Assembly (NCBI RefSeq): GCF_900091455.1
Contig: NZ_LT607412.1
Span: forward strand, 6,634,001 to 6,698,000
Reading direction: 5' to 3'
DNA: 64,000 bases
Origin: Micromonospora coriariae
GTDB taxonomy: Bacteria > Actinomycetota > Actinomycetes > Mycobacteriales > Micromonosporaceae
The notes below the pieces were generated by a model. That model saw only the letters and a program-made list of their open reading frames with translations, did not search any database and had not been told where the DNA came from. Below, piece by piece: positions 1-8,139 of the stretch. Both the position numbers and the translations under genes were made by a program. Numbering within the stretch: position 1 is the stretch's first letter; each line of letters begins with the position of its first letter.

Positions 1-154
1 CGGCGACCTCACCGGCCAGCAGCGCGTCGGCGGCGTCGGCCGCGTCCGGGGCGGCGAAGGCGTCCAGCCCGACCGCCGGGAACCCGGCGGTACGCAGCAC
101 CACGTCGCGCCACACCGACCAACCGGTCTCGCCGAGCGGCAGCCGGTGGCTCAT
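1..154 (-). CDS. Lantibiotic dehydratase-like (LanB N-terminal) protein, partial
   Basis: Only the first 51 or so codons are present; the gene continues past the left edge. The ATG (152-154) overlaps the TGA of the upstream gene as ATGA, so the two are translationally coupled. The N-terminus (MSHRLPLGETGWSVWRDVVL) is nearly the same as the start of the LanB part of its neighbour (HRVPLGDTGWSVWRDALL), so this is a tandem paralogue. LanB glutamylation domains use glutamyl-tRNA to modify Ser/Thr in peptide substrates, but some relatives add amino acids to other acceptors. The substrate cannot be told from this fragment. The assignment rests on paralogy to the adjacent full domain. Confidence 0.6.
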   Translation of the reverse strand, partial: MSHRLPLGETGWSVWRDVVLRTAGFPAVGLDAFAAPDAADAADALLAGEVA

Positions 155-3100
155 CGGGACGACTCCGGCTCGGCGGCGTCCACGATGTGCAGCCGCAGCT
201 CACTGAAGTAGCGCCGGCCCGCGGCGTCGGGCACCCAGGCGTCGTCCGGAGTGGGCAGCATCTCGCTGACCACCAGCGTGACGTCGTCGCCGCCGTCACG
301 GCGGGCCGCCCGGACCATTGTGCAGAACAGGCTGGCGAACGCGGGGCTGCTCAGGTCGACGAAGCACGGCTTGGTCTCGGTGCCGAGCTTGACGTACACC
401 TGCTCGGGCAGGCCCAGCCCGCGCCGCCACTCGCGCACCGCCAGGTAGCGGGCCCGGTCGCCGGTCACCGTGGCCAGGCCGCACTCCCCCACCGTGGTAC
501 GCCAGGTCTGCCGGGCCACCACCAGCCGGTCCAGCGTGATCCGGGGCGTGCACGGTGCGGCGGCGACCAGCTTGAACCCGTCGACGGCATGGGTGCTCAG
601 CAGGGCGGCGCAGACCTCGGTCAGTGACCAGCGCTGCCCGTCTTCGGCCGTGACGACCAGCCGGCCGGCCTCGTCGTGCACGGTGAGCGCGACGGTGGGC
701 AGCACCCGGTCGTCCTCGGCGCCAGGTGCCGCGGCGAAGGCCAACTGCCGGTCGGTCGGGCCGGCCAGCGACTCGGCGACCCGGCTGGTGCGCCGCGGCC
801 AGTCGGTCGGGTATAGCAGCCGGATCCGGCGCGGGCCGAGGTCGGCCGCCAGCGCGGCGCGCAGCCGCTCCACGTCGGGGTGCGACGGGGTCACCGCGTA
901 GGTGTCGAACGACGGCCAGGCGGCATGCAGCTCGCCGAGCACCACTGTGTACTCGCCGCGGGTCAGCGCGTCCGCGTCGGCGGCGCAGATCTGCAGGTCG
1001 GGGCTGTGCAGCCGGGCGGTGGACCAGCGTGCCGGCGGCGGCGGGAACGCCTCGTCGACCCGGGCGGCCAGGTCCGCCACGTCCAGCCGGACCTCGGTGA
1101 CGCCCGACGGCTGCTGGGCCAGGCCGAACAGCTCGGCCCAGCGGACGGCGAACTGCGCGGCCACGGCGTCCACCGGGCGCTCCCCGGTGCCCCAGAACAG
1201 GCCCTGCACCAGGAACCACAGGTCGGACAGGGCGACGGGGCCGTCACCCGCCTCGGCGCGCAACTCGTCGTACAGCTCACGGAAGACCGCCCCGTACGCC
1301 TCCTCCAGCGCACCGGCCAGCCAGCGGGCGGCCCGCAGCAGCACGGCCAGCGGCGCCGCCAGCTCGTCCAGCAGCGGCGCGCCGAAGACCACGTCCAGGT
1401 CCCGGCTGGTGTCCTCGTAGCAGAGTGTGCGGCCGGCGTACATCTGCCCGGCCCGCCGTTGCGGCGGCTGCCCGGTCAGCTCGGTGAACGTCTCGTCGAG
1501 CGCGTCCAGGGCGGTCCGCAGCCGGTCCGGGTCACCGGCCGCCGCGGCGACCGCGTCCCGGGCGGCACACAGCCGGTCGAAGCCGGCCTCGGCGGCGGCC
1601 CGGGCCGGGGCGTCGCCGATCGCCGCGATCCGCTGGCGCAGCACCTCCTCGGCCTGCGGGTTCACCGGCAGCGCGGCGTCCCAGGTGATCAGCTCTCGCT
1701 GCACTAGTCGGTCCAGCAGCTCGTACCCGTCCTCGGGTCGGCGCAGCCCGATCGACCCGTCGGCGATCACGTCGCGGGCCGCGCGGCGGCCGTCGACGGC
1801 GGCCAGCAGCGCCGCCTCGACCGGGGACAGCGGCACCGGCGGCCGGGCCGGACGAAGCACCTCGCGCCCGGCGAGGCGCAGGTGCGGGGCGAGCCGGGGC
1901 GCCCACCACCGGCGCACCGCCGGGTCCGCGCCGATCCGCTCGGCGTACGCGGCCAGCGCCCACGACTCGAACCACACCCAGCGGCGGCGGGTCAGCGCCG
2001 CGCCCGGGCGGACCTCGGCGGCGGCCGGCAGGTCTGGGTCGATGGTGACCCAGCAGCTCGGCCCGAAGAAGCCGACAGTCTCGTTCTTGCCGCAGTACCG
2101 CTGCCAGTACTTCAGCAGCGCGCGTTCCCGCTCCCGCCGGCGCACGTTGCGGGTGGCCTCGGCGCCACCGCGGACCAGCCCGTCCAGGGCGGGCAGCGCA
2201 CCCCGGTTCTGCCAGGTGACGGCCTCCCGCAGCAGCGGGTCCGCGGCCAGGTCGGTCAGCCGACCGGCGCTGGCGAGCAGGGCCTCGTCGAATTCCTTGT
2301 CGAACTGCTCGACCCCGGCGCCGGTGACCAGCAGTTCGTCGGCGGCCGCGGCGGCCTGCGGCGCGGCCAGCAGGGTCAGCCCGTCGGCCGGGAACCCGGT
2401 GCTGCGCAGCAGGGCGTCGCGCCACACCGACCAGCCGGTGTCGCCCAACGGCACCCGGTGGGCGCCGGCCTCCGCGGCGCTCCCGGCGACGGCCGCGCGC
2501 AGGTCGGCGCGGATGGTGGCGGCCAGCGCCGGCAGCGCGTCGTGCAGGAAGAAGTGCCCGGCGTCCAGCTCGTGCAGGGTGAAGCCGGCGGTGGTGTGCT
2601 CCCGCCACGCGGCGCTCTGCTCACGGGTCACCGCCCGGTCGGTGCGGCCGCTGAACGCCACGATCGGCACCGGCAGCGGCGCATCGGGCCGGTAGCGGTA
2701 GCCGTCCACCCGGTCGAAGTCGGCACGCAGCAGCGGCATCAGCAGCTCGACGAGTTCGGGGTGCTCCAGCAGCCCGGCGGGGAGCCCACCCCCGGCATCC
2801 AGGCGGCGCAGCAGCTCGGCGTCGTCCACCTGGGACAGTCCGTCGAAGACGCTGGGCTCACTGACGTGCGGGGCGCGGGCGCCGCCGACGTAGAGGCGCA
2901 GTGGCAGCGGCCGGCCGGTGCGGCGCAGCTCGCGGACCACCTCGAAGCCGACCCGGCCGCCCATCGAGTGCCCGTAGATGGCGTACGGCCGGTCGGCCCG
3001 CCCGGCGATGGCCCGGGCCACGTCGGCGATCTGGAACCGCGGGTCCTCGCTGATCCGGTTCTCTCGGCCGGAGAGCTGCACGGGCAGCACCTCGACGTCC

Positions 3101-3216
3101 GGGCCGAGCCGGTCGGGCCAGTGTCGGAACGCGCTGGCGCCGGCACCGGCGTAGGGCAGGCAGAACAACTGCACCGGCGCCGGGTCGCGGCTGCCGGCGG
3201 AGATGAACCAGTTCAC
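151..3216 (-). CDS. Thioesterase-LanB glutamylation-domain fusion protein
   Basis: 1021 aa with two domains. Residues 1-240 form a type II thioesterase-like alpha/beta hydrolase: FCLPYAGAGASAFRHW at the N-terminus, nucleophile Ser84 in GHSMGG, and a late DAGHFFLHD histidine. Residues 255-1015 match the LanB (Lant_dehydr_N) tRNA-dependent glutamylation domain, with a conserved R-rich stretch before KNETVGFFGPSCW and a C-terminal P-x-DDAWVPDAAGRRYFSELR block typical of the end of that domain. The elimination (SpaB_C) domain is absent, so dehydration would need a partner or does not occur. The GTG start overlaps the TGA of the A-PCP-KS gene (GTGA), and the stop overlaps the next start, making one coupled operon. 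A role releasing or editing a carrier-bound intermediate while adding an aminoacyl group is inference. Confidence 0.8.
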   Translation of the reverse strand: MNWFISAGSRDPAPVQLFCLPYAGAGASAFRHWPDRLGPDVEVLPVQLSGRENRISEDPRFQIADVARAIAGRADRPYAIYGHSMGGRVGFEVVRELRRTGRPLPLRLYVGGARAPHVSEPSVFDGLSQVDDAELLRRLDAGGGLPAGLLEHPELVELLMPLLRADFDRVDGYRYRPDAPLPVPIVAFSGRTDRAVTREQSAAWREHTTAGFTLHELDAGHFFLHDALPALAATIRADLRAAVAGSAAEAGAHRVPLGDTGWSVWRDALLRSTGFPADGLTLLAAPQAAAAADELLVTGAGVEQFDKEFDEALLASAGRLTDLAADPLLREAVTWQNRGALPALDGLVRGGAEATRNVRRRERERALLKYWQRYCGKNETVGFFGPSCWVTIDPDLPAAAEVRPGAALTRRRWVWFESWALAAYAERIGADPAVRRWWAPRLAPHLRLAGREVLRPARPPVPLSPVEAALLAAVDGRRAARDVIADGSIGLRRPEDGYELLDRLVQRELITWDAALPVNPQAEEVLRQRIAAIGDAPARAAAEAGFDRLCAARDAVAAAAGDPDRLRTALDALDETFTELTGQPPQRRAGQMYAGRTLCYEDTSRDLDVVFGAPLLDELAAPLAVLLRAARWLAGALEEAYGAVFRELYDELRAEAGDGPVALSDLWFLVQGLFWGTGERPVDAVAAQFAVRWAELFGLAQQPSGVTEVRLDVADLAARVDEAFPPPPARWSTARLHSPDLQICAADADALTRGEYTVVLGELHAAWPSFDTYAVTPSHPDVERLRAALAADLGPRRIRLLYPTDWPRRTSRVAESLAGPTDRQLAFAAAPGAEDDRVLPTVALTVHDEAGRLVVTAEDGQRWSLTEVCAALLSTHAVDGFKLVAAAPCTPRITLDRLVVARQTWRTTVGECGLATVTGDRARYLAVREWRRGLGLPEQVYVKLGTETKPCFVDLSSPAFASLFCTMVRAARRDGGDDVTLVVSEMLPTPDDAWVPDAAGRRYFSELRLHIVDAAEPESSR

Positions 3217-6200
3217 CGCACGCCTTTCTGAGGGGGGTCGATCCAGTACCGCTGCCGTTGGAAGGGGTAGGTGGGCAGCGAGGTTCGCCGGATGGTGCCG
3301 GCGGGATGCAGGGTGGTGAGGTCAGCGTCGCGCCCGGCCACCCAGGCGGCGGCCAGCTCACGCAGCGGCCCGGAGTCGCCGGCCACCCGCGCGTCGGTGG
3401 TCAGCAACTCGTCGAGGGCGGCGACCGCGCCGGCCGGGTCGGTGGCCACCACGGCGGCCCGGTGGCGGAACGCGCGCCGGCCCAGCGCCAGCGTCGCGGC
3501 CGCCTCGGCCAGCGCCGGGGTGGTGCCGGCGAGGTGCCGCCGCAGCCGGATCAACGCCGCCCGCAGCGCCGCCGGGGTACGCGCCGACACCGGCAGCAGG
3601 TGCGCCCCGGCCGGCGCAGGGTCGACCGGCTCGGCCGGCGGGGCCTGCTCGACCACGACGTGCGCGTTGGTGCCGCCCAGTCCGAACGAGCTGACCCCGG
3701 CGACCCGGCGCGGCGCGTCCGGCCAGTCGCGCACCTTGGTCGGTACGTAGAACGGGCCGGCGGACAGGTCGATCTCCGGGTGCGGGCGGGTGAAGTGCAG
3801 GTTCGGTGGGATGACGCCGTGCCGCACGGCGAGCACCGCCTTGATCAGCCCGGCGATGCCGGCGGCGGCGTCCAGGTGGCCGATGGTCGTCTTCACCGAG
3901 CCGAGCGCGCAGGTCTCGGCGGGCGCGGTGCCCTGATACACCTCGTGCAGCGCGGCCACCTCGATGGCGTCGCCGAGCGGCGTACCGCTGCCGTGCGCCT
4001 CGATGAAGCGGACCTCGCCGGGGGCGACCTCGGCGGCGGCGAGCGCGCCGGCCACCGCGGCGGCCTGGCCGGCGGGCCCGGGAACGGCGTAGCCGGCTCG
4101 GTCACCGCCGTCGTTGGTGACCGCCCAGCCGGGCAGGACCGCGTAGATCCGGTCGCCGTCGGCCTGCGCGTCGGCGAGCCGGCGCAGCGCCACCACCCCC
4201 ACACCGGAGCCGAAGCCGGCCCCCTGGGCGGCCTCGTCGAACGCGCGGCAGCGGCCGTCCGGGGAGGCCAGGCCACCGGTGGTGTGCCGGTGCCGCGGCC
4301 AGGTGACGCTCACCCCACCGGCCAGCGCGATGTCGCACTGGTAGTCGGCCAGGCTCTGCGCGGCGAGGCAGACCGCCACCAGCGAGCTGGAGCAGGCGCT
4401 CTGCACGGCCACCGCCGGCCCGGTCAGCCCCAACCGGTACGCGACCTGGCCGGGCAGGTGGTCGGTGAGCTGCCGCCCGACGAGCCGGGCCTCCCAGTCG
4501 TCCGGGTCGACGTCGCCGACCACTGCCGGGTTGTCCATGAGGTGGAACAGGAAGTAGCGGTTGACCGAGGTGGCCGAGTAGACCCCGACCAGGCCGGGGA
4601 ACCGGTCCGGGTCGTGACCGGCGTCCTCCAGCGCCTCCCAGGCCGTCTCCAGGAAGAGCCGGTGCTGCGGGTCGGTGCGGGCCGCCTCCCGGTCGCCGAA
4701 GGCGAAGAACTCCGCGTCGAAGTCGGCGACCCCGTCGAGCCGGCCGGTGGCCTTGACGTGCCGGGGGTCGGCGCGCAGCCCCGGGCCGACGCCGAGCGCG
4801 GCGAGCTCCTCGTCGCTGTGGTCGTGGATGGCGTCCACCCCGGCGCACAGGTTCCACCAGAAGGTGGCCACGTCCGGCGCGCCGGGGAACCGGCCGGCGA
4901 GACCGACCACGGCGATCTCGTCGCCGGTGTACTCCCGCGCGCCGGCCGGGGCGGCGGGCGGGCTGCCGACGGTCGGCGGCGCGGCGGGCAGGGTCGACGC
5001 CGAGGCAACCGGCGGCGCCGGGGTGGTTGGTGTCGGCGGGTCGACCAACCGGGCCTGGGCGGCGATGGTCGGGTGGTCGAAAAGCCGCAGCAGCGGCACC
5101 GCCACACCGAACCGTTCGGCCAGCCGCTGCTGCACCTGGCCGAGTAGCAGGGACTGCCCGCCGACGTCGAAGAAGCTGTCGGTGCGACCGACCGCGTCCC
5201 GGTCGAGCACGGCGCACCAGATGTCGTGCACGACCCGCTCGGTCGGCGTGGCGGGCCGGTCCCCGGGTGGCACCGCCCGGGCCGGGTCCGGCAGCGCCCG
5301 CTCGTCGACCTTCCCGCTGGTGGTCAGGGGGAACTCGGCGATCGGCACGACCGCCTGGGGCAGCGCGTACTCGGGCAGTTGCCGGGCCAGGGCGGCCCGC
5401 AGCGCCGCCGGGTCCAGCGGCGGCCCGGCCGGCCGGACGTACGCCAGCACCTCGCCGTCGCGGACGATGGCGCGCACCTCGGCGATGCCCGGCTCGGCGG
5501 CGAGCACCGACTCGATCTCGGTCAGCTCGATCCGGAACCCGCGCACCTTCACCTGCCGGTCCAGCCGGCCGAGGCAGCGCAGCTCGCCGGTGGGCAGCAG
5601 CTCGCCCAGGTCGCCGGTGCGGTACAGCGGCACGCCGTCGGGGTCGTGGCCGAACCGGTCGCTGGCCCGGTCGAGGTAGCCGGGGGCGAGGTGCCGGCTG
5701 CGTACGACTATCTCGCCGTCCGGCGCGAGCCGCAGCGCGTACCCGGGCAGGGCGGTGCCGATCGGCAGCGGGCCGGTGGCCGCCGGGTCGACGTCGGCCA
5801 GCGGCAGCGCGTACCGGGCGGCGAAGGTCATCTCGGTGGCCCCGTAGCCGTTGACCAGGACGCAGCCGGGGGCGAAGCGGCCCCGGGCGCGGGCGGCGTC
5901 GGCGTAGTTGGCCTGCTCGCCGCCGAGCAGCACCACCCGGATCCGGTCCAGCCGCTCGATGCCCGGGGTGTCCAACAGGTACCGGAAGACGGTCGGCGTG
6001 GAGTGGTAGACGGTGACGCCGTGCCGGGCCAGCTGCTCGACGGCGTACGTCAGCCCGTGCCGGCGCAGGTCGACCGGGACGACGGTGGCCCCGGTGAGCA
6101 GCGCCGGGTGCAGGTCGGGGATGGCCGCGTCGAAGCTGAACGAGGCGAGCAGGCTCAATCGGTCGTCCGGCCGCAGGGCGAGCAGGGCGATCTGGTTGTC

Positions 6201-6725
6201 CACCACATGCGTCAGGTTGCGGTGGCTCTGCCCGACCGCCTTGGGCCGCCCGGTGGAACCGGAGGTGAACAGCACGTACGCGAGCGCGTCCGAGGCCACC
6301 GGCACCGGCCGCAGCGGCGCGGGCCGCACGTCGACTGCCGGAACGACCCGCAGGCCGGGCCGGTCGGCGGCGAGCCGACGCGCCAGCTCGGTGTGCTCGC
6401 CACCGCAGAGCAGGACTGTGACGTCGGCGCCGTCGAGCAGGTGCCGCAGCCGCTGCTCGGGGAAGCCGGGGTCGAGCGGCACGTAGGCGGCGCCCGCGGC
6501 GAGGGTGCCGAGGATGGCCGCGATGGTGCCGGCGCCGTGCGCGGTCAGCAGGCCGACCCGGTCACCGGGCCGGACGCCGGCCGCGGCCAGCAGGCCGGCG
6601 TGCCCCCCGGCCAGGCCGGCGAGGGCGGCGTAGCTGAGCGGGCCGGTGTCGCCGAGTACGGCGGGATGGTCGGGACGAGCGGCGGCGGCATCGCCGAAGC
6701 GATGGATCAGCGTCGAGGTTCCCAT
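3213..6725 (-). CDS. Hybrid NRPS-PKS loading module A-PCP-KS (no condensation or AT domain)
   Basis: About 1170 aa. Residues 1-480 form an adenylation domain with FTSGSTGRPKAVG (A3), FSFDAAIPDL (A4), NGYGATEMTF (A5), YRTGDL and TSGKVDERALP. A carrier domain follows with phosphopantetheine Ser near 524 in VGGQSLL. A ketosynthase runs from about 590 to 1010 with Cys near 777 (SACSSSL), His in EAHGSGTPLGD and His in IGHLDAAAG, so the C-H-H triad is complete. The KS is followed by a linker that goes straight to LPTYPFQRQRYW; the acyltransferase is missing, as in trans-AT KS units. With no C domain it fits a starter module that activates an amino acid and elongates it once. ATG 6725 is chosen because typical A domains begin close to TLIHRFGDAAAARPDHPAV; an in-frame GTG at 6764 would add 13 residues. 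Neither start has a strong Shine-Dalgarno. Confidence 0.85.
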   Translation of the reverse strand: MGTSTLIHRFGDAAAARPDHPAVLGDTGPLSYAALAGLAGGHAGLLAAAGVRPGDRVGLLTAHGAGTIAAILGTLAAGAAYVPLDPGFPEQRLRHLLDGADVTVLLCGGEHTELARRLAADRPGLRVVPAVDVRPAPLRPVPVASDALAYVLFTSGSTGRPKAVGQSHRNLTHVVDNQIALLALRPDDRLSLLASFSFDAAIPDLHPALLTGATVVPVDLRRHGLTYAVEQLARHGVTVYHSTPTVFRYLLDTPGIERLDRIRVVLLGGEQANYADAARARGRFAPGCVLVNGYGATEMTFAARYALPLADVDPAATGPLPIGTALPGYALRLAPDGEIVVRSRHLAPGYLDRASDRFGHDPDGVPLYRTGDLGELLPTGELRCLGRLDRQVKVRGFRIELTEIESVLAAEPGIAEVRAIVRDGEVLAYVRPAGPPLDPAALRAALARQLPEYALPQAVVPIAEFPLTTSGKVDERALPDPARAVPPGDRPATPTERVVHDIWCAVLDRDAVGRTDSFFDVGGQSLLLGQVQQRLAERFGVAVPLLRLFDHPTIAAQARLVDPPTPTTPAPPVASASTLPAAPPTVGSPPAAPAGAREYTGDEIAVVGLAGRFPGAPDVATFWWNLCAGVDAIHDHSDEELAALGVGPGLRADPRHVKATGRLDGVADFDAEFFAFGDREAARTDPQHRLFLETAWEALEDAGHDPDRFPGLVGVYSATSVNRYFLFHLMDNPAVVGDVDPDDWEARLVGRQLTDHLPGQVAYRLGLTGPAVAVQSACSSSLVAVCLAAQSLADYQCDIALAGGVSVTWPRHRHTTGGLASPDGRCRAFDEAAQGAGFGSGVGVVALRRLADAQADGDRIYAVLPGWAVTNDGGDRAGYAVPGPAGQAAAVAGALAAAEVAPGEVRFIEAHGSGTPLGDAIEVAALHEVYQGTAPAETCALGSVKTTIGHLDAAAGIAGLIKAVLAVRHGVIPPNLHFTRPHPEIDLSAGPFYVPTKVRDWPDAPRRVAGVSSFGLGGTNAHVVVEQAPPAEPVDPAPAGAHLLPVSARTPAALRAALIRLRRHLAGTTPALAEAAATLALGRRAFRHRAAVVATDPAGAVAALDELLTTDARVAGDSGPLRELAAAWVAGRDADLTTLHPAGTIRRTSLPTYPFQRQRYWIDPPQKGVR

Positions 6726-6855
6726 TTCAGGACGCGGACACCGATCCACAACAGACGGGCGCACGGCAATCGGCAGGCATGATCATGATCCCCCCCAGGA
6801 CTTCACAATGGAACGAGCATAGGGTTCGATGACTGCCGGGAAAGATCATCGATTA

Positions 6856-6885
6856 GAGTCGAGCCAAAGGGTCGACTCCGGCTCG
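6856..6885. promoter_or_regulatory. Overlapping dyads upstream of the A-PCP-KS gene
   Basis: GAGTCGAGCC and GGGTCGACTC (6856-6878) form a near-perfect inverted repeat with an AAA centre and one mismatch. CGAGCC (6860-6865) can instead pair with GGCTCG (6880-6885), so two mutually exclusive hairpins are possible. The site lies in a 417-bp, noticeably less GC-rich gap (6726-7142) in which no convincing gene was found on either strand. It could be an operator or an attenuator for the leftward cluster. This is inference from symmetry only. Confidence 0.4.
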
Positions 6886-6891
6886 GACGAG

Positions 6892-6909
6892 GGACGATGA
6901 ATATCGTCC
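6892..6909. promoter_or_regulatory. 7-bp inverted repeat GGACGAT-GAAT-ATCGTCC
   Basis: A perfect 7-bp dyad with a 4-nt centre, in the same low-GC intergenic region between the DUF2267 gene and the A-PCP-KS gene, 14 bp from the overlapping dyads. A regulator-binding site or small hairpin is possible. No adjacent regulator gene points to a binder. Confidence 0.35.
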
Positions 6910-7142
6910 GATCATCCCCCTGGCGCAACGGCGAATCTTCGCCTAACACGACTGCCAGCGGCCGATTTTGCGGTGCAATGTTTCTTGCGCGGTGGAATTT
7001 CCCGATCGACGACAATGAAGTCGCGTGGTCGACAGACCACTCGTCGGATGATCGACACCGATTCGGGGGATTCGAATGTCAGGCATACCGCAATTTCGGC
7101 GACCTGGAGTGGATCTCACCCGGAAACGTACGCGTGCGCGGG

Positions 7143-7646
7143 TCAGCTCCCGTATGGATCGGGCGGGGCGGGCGTGACCTCGCCGTCGCCGTCGCGCGGC
7201 AACCGCGCCACCATCTCCCGGAACTCCCGGACGGTCACCGCCTCCCGCAGGGTCGCGAAGACCGCGCCCGTCCCGGTCCGGGCGGTGGCCGGGTCCACCC
7301 CGGCGCGCTGACCCACCCGGCGAAGGAACTCCGCCGGCCCGGCGTCCGGCGCCGGCGGGGGCGCGGCGGCGCCGCCGACGTCCAGGCCAACACCGGTGTC
7401 CAGCCCGACCCCGCCGCTGTCCGGGCCGGCGGTCGCGGCTGGCGGCGTCGGGTCGGTCAGGTAGCCGTCGAGGTCGTCCGGGAGGTGCCCGGCGAGGGGG
7501 TCGGGCGGGCCACCGCTCACCCGTTCGGCCATCGTCTGGAGCACGGCGCGGGCGACGGCGGCGGCCTGCTCGGCCGGCAGGCCGGACCGCCGGGACACCG
7601 CGTCGATGAAGTGTGGGAACTGCCCGCCGCCCGCGCTGTCGGTCAC
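7143..7646 (-). CDS. DUF2267-family protein
   Basis: 167 aa from GTG 7646. Two DUF2267-like helical halves are visible. The first (about residues 5-60) contains HFIDAVSRRSGLPAEQAAAVARAVLQTMAERV; the second (about 100-155) contains EFLRRVGQRAGVDPATARTGTGAVFATLREAV and ends REMVARLPRD. They are joined by a Pro/Ala/Gly-rich linker of about 45 residues. The family is widespread in actinobacteria and of unknown molecular function. A TTG at 7679 would add 11 residues but has no better ribosome site. It lies 42 bp downstream of the NUDIX gene on the same strand. Confidence 0.7.
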   Translation of the reverse strand: MTDSAGGGQFPHFIDAVSRRSGLPAEQAAAVARAVLQTMAERVSGGPPDPLAGHLPDDLDGYLTDPTPPAATAGPDSGGVGLDTGVGLDVGGAAAPPPAPDAGPAEFLRRVGQRAGVDPATARTGTGAVFATLREAVTVREFREMVARLPRDGDGEVTPAPPDPYGS

Positions 7647-7688
7647 GCCCGGGCGCTTACCCCCGGCGGGTGCCGACAAACTGCGCGG

Positions 7689-8087
7689 TCAGCGCAGCAG
7701 GTCGGCCGCCAACAGATGATCGAAAATTATCTGGTCGACCGGGGAGGTGCGGTGCCGGTCGGCGTAGCCCAGCCAGGCCAGCTCGGCGATCTCGTTGGCC
7801 GGCCTGAGCTCGCCGTCGTGCTCGGCGCGGTAGCAGGTCATGCGGACCGTCGTGTCGGCGCCGTGACCGTGCGCCTGGGCGGTGAACGTGCCGACGTGTA
7901 CGGCGCCGGCGACGTCCACCGCGACGCTCAACTCCTCGGCGACCTCCCGGCGCAGCGTGTCCAGGTCGCTCTCCCCCGGCTCACGCTTGCCGCCCGGCAG
8001 GTACCAGACATCCTTGCCTCGGGAGCGGGTGCTCAGCACCCGCCCGCCCTCGATGAGGATCCAGGCCACCTTGTCGATCTCGGGCAC
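7689..8087 (-). CDS. NUDIX hydrolase
   Basis: 132 aa. The Nudix box reads GGKREPGES then RREVAEELSV, matching GX5EX7REUXEEXGU with the expected catalytic glutamates, so a pyrophosphohydrolase acting on a nucleoside diphosphate-X substrate is expected. The specific substrate cannot be read from sequence. GTG 8087 is the chosen start because AAGGAG lies just upstream (revcomp of 8094-8099). An upstream in-frame extension is Arg/Cys-rich and not homologous-looking. Likely cotranscribed with the DUF2267 gene. Confidence 0.85.
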   Translation of the reverse strand: MPEIDKVAWILIEGGRVLSTRSRGKDVWYLPGGKREPGESDLDTLRREVAEELSVAVDVAGAVHVGTFTAQAHGHGADTTVRMTCYRAEHDGELRPANEIAELAWLGYADRHRTSPVDQIIFDHLLAADLLR

Positions 8088-8139
8088 CGTGCTCCTTCGC
8101 GTCGTGGGACGGGGACACCGTACGCCGGCGCAGACGTCC

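Noticed and set aside
6803-7015. 70-residue minus-strand open frame in the low-GC gap, considered as a precursor peptide for the LanB-like proteins
   Set aside because: TTG start without ribosome site, no leader/core pattern rich in Ser/Thr/Cys, and it overlaps the dyad elements.
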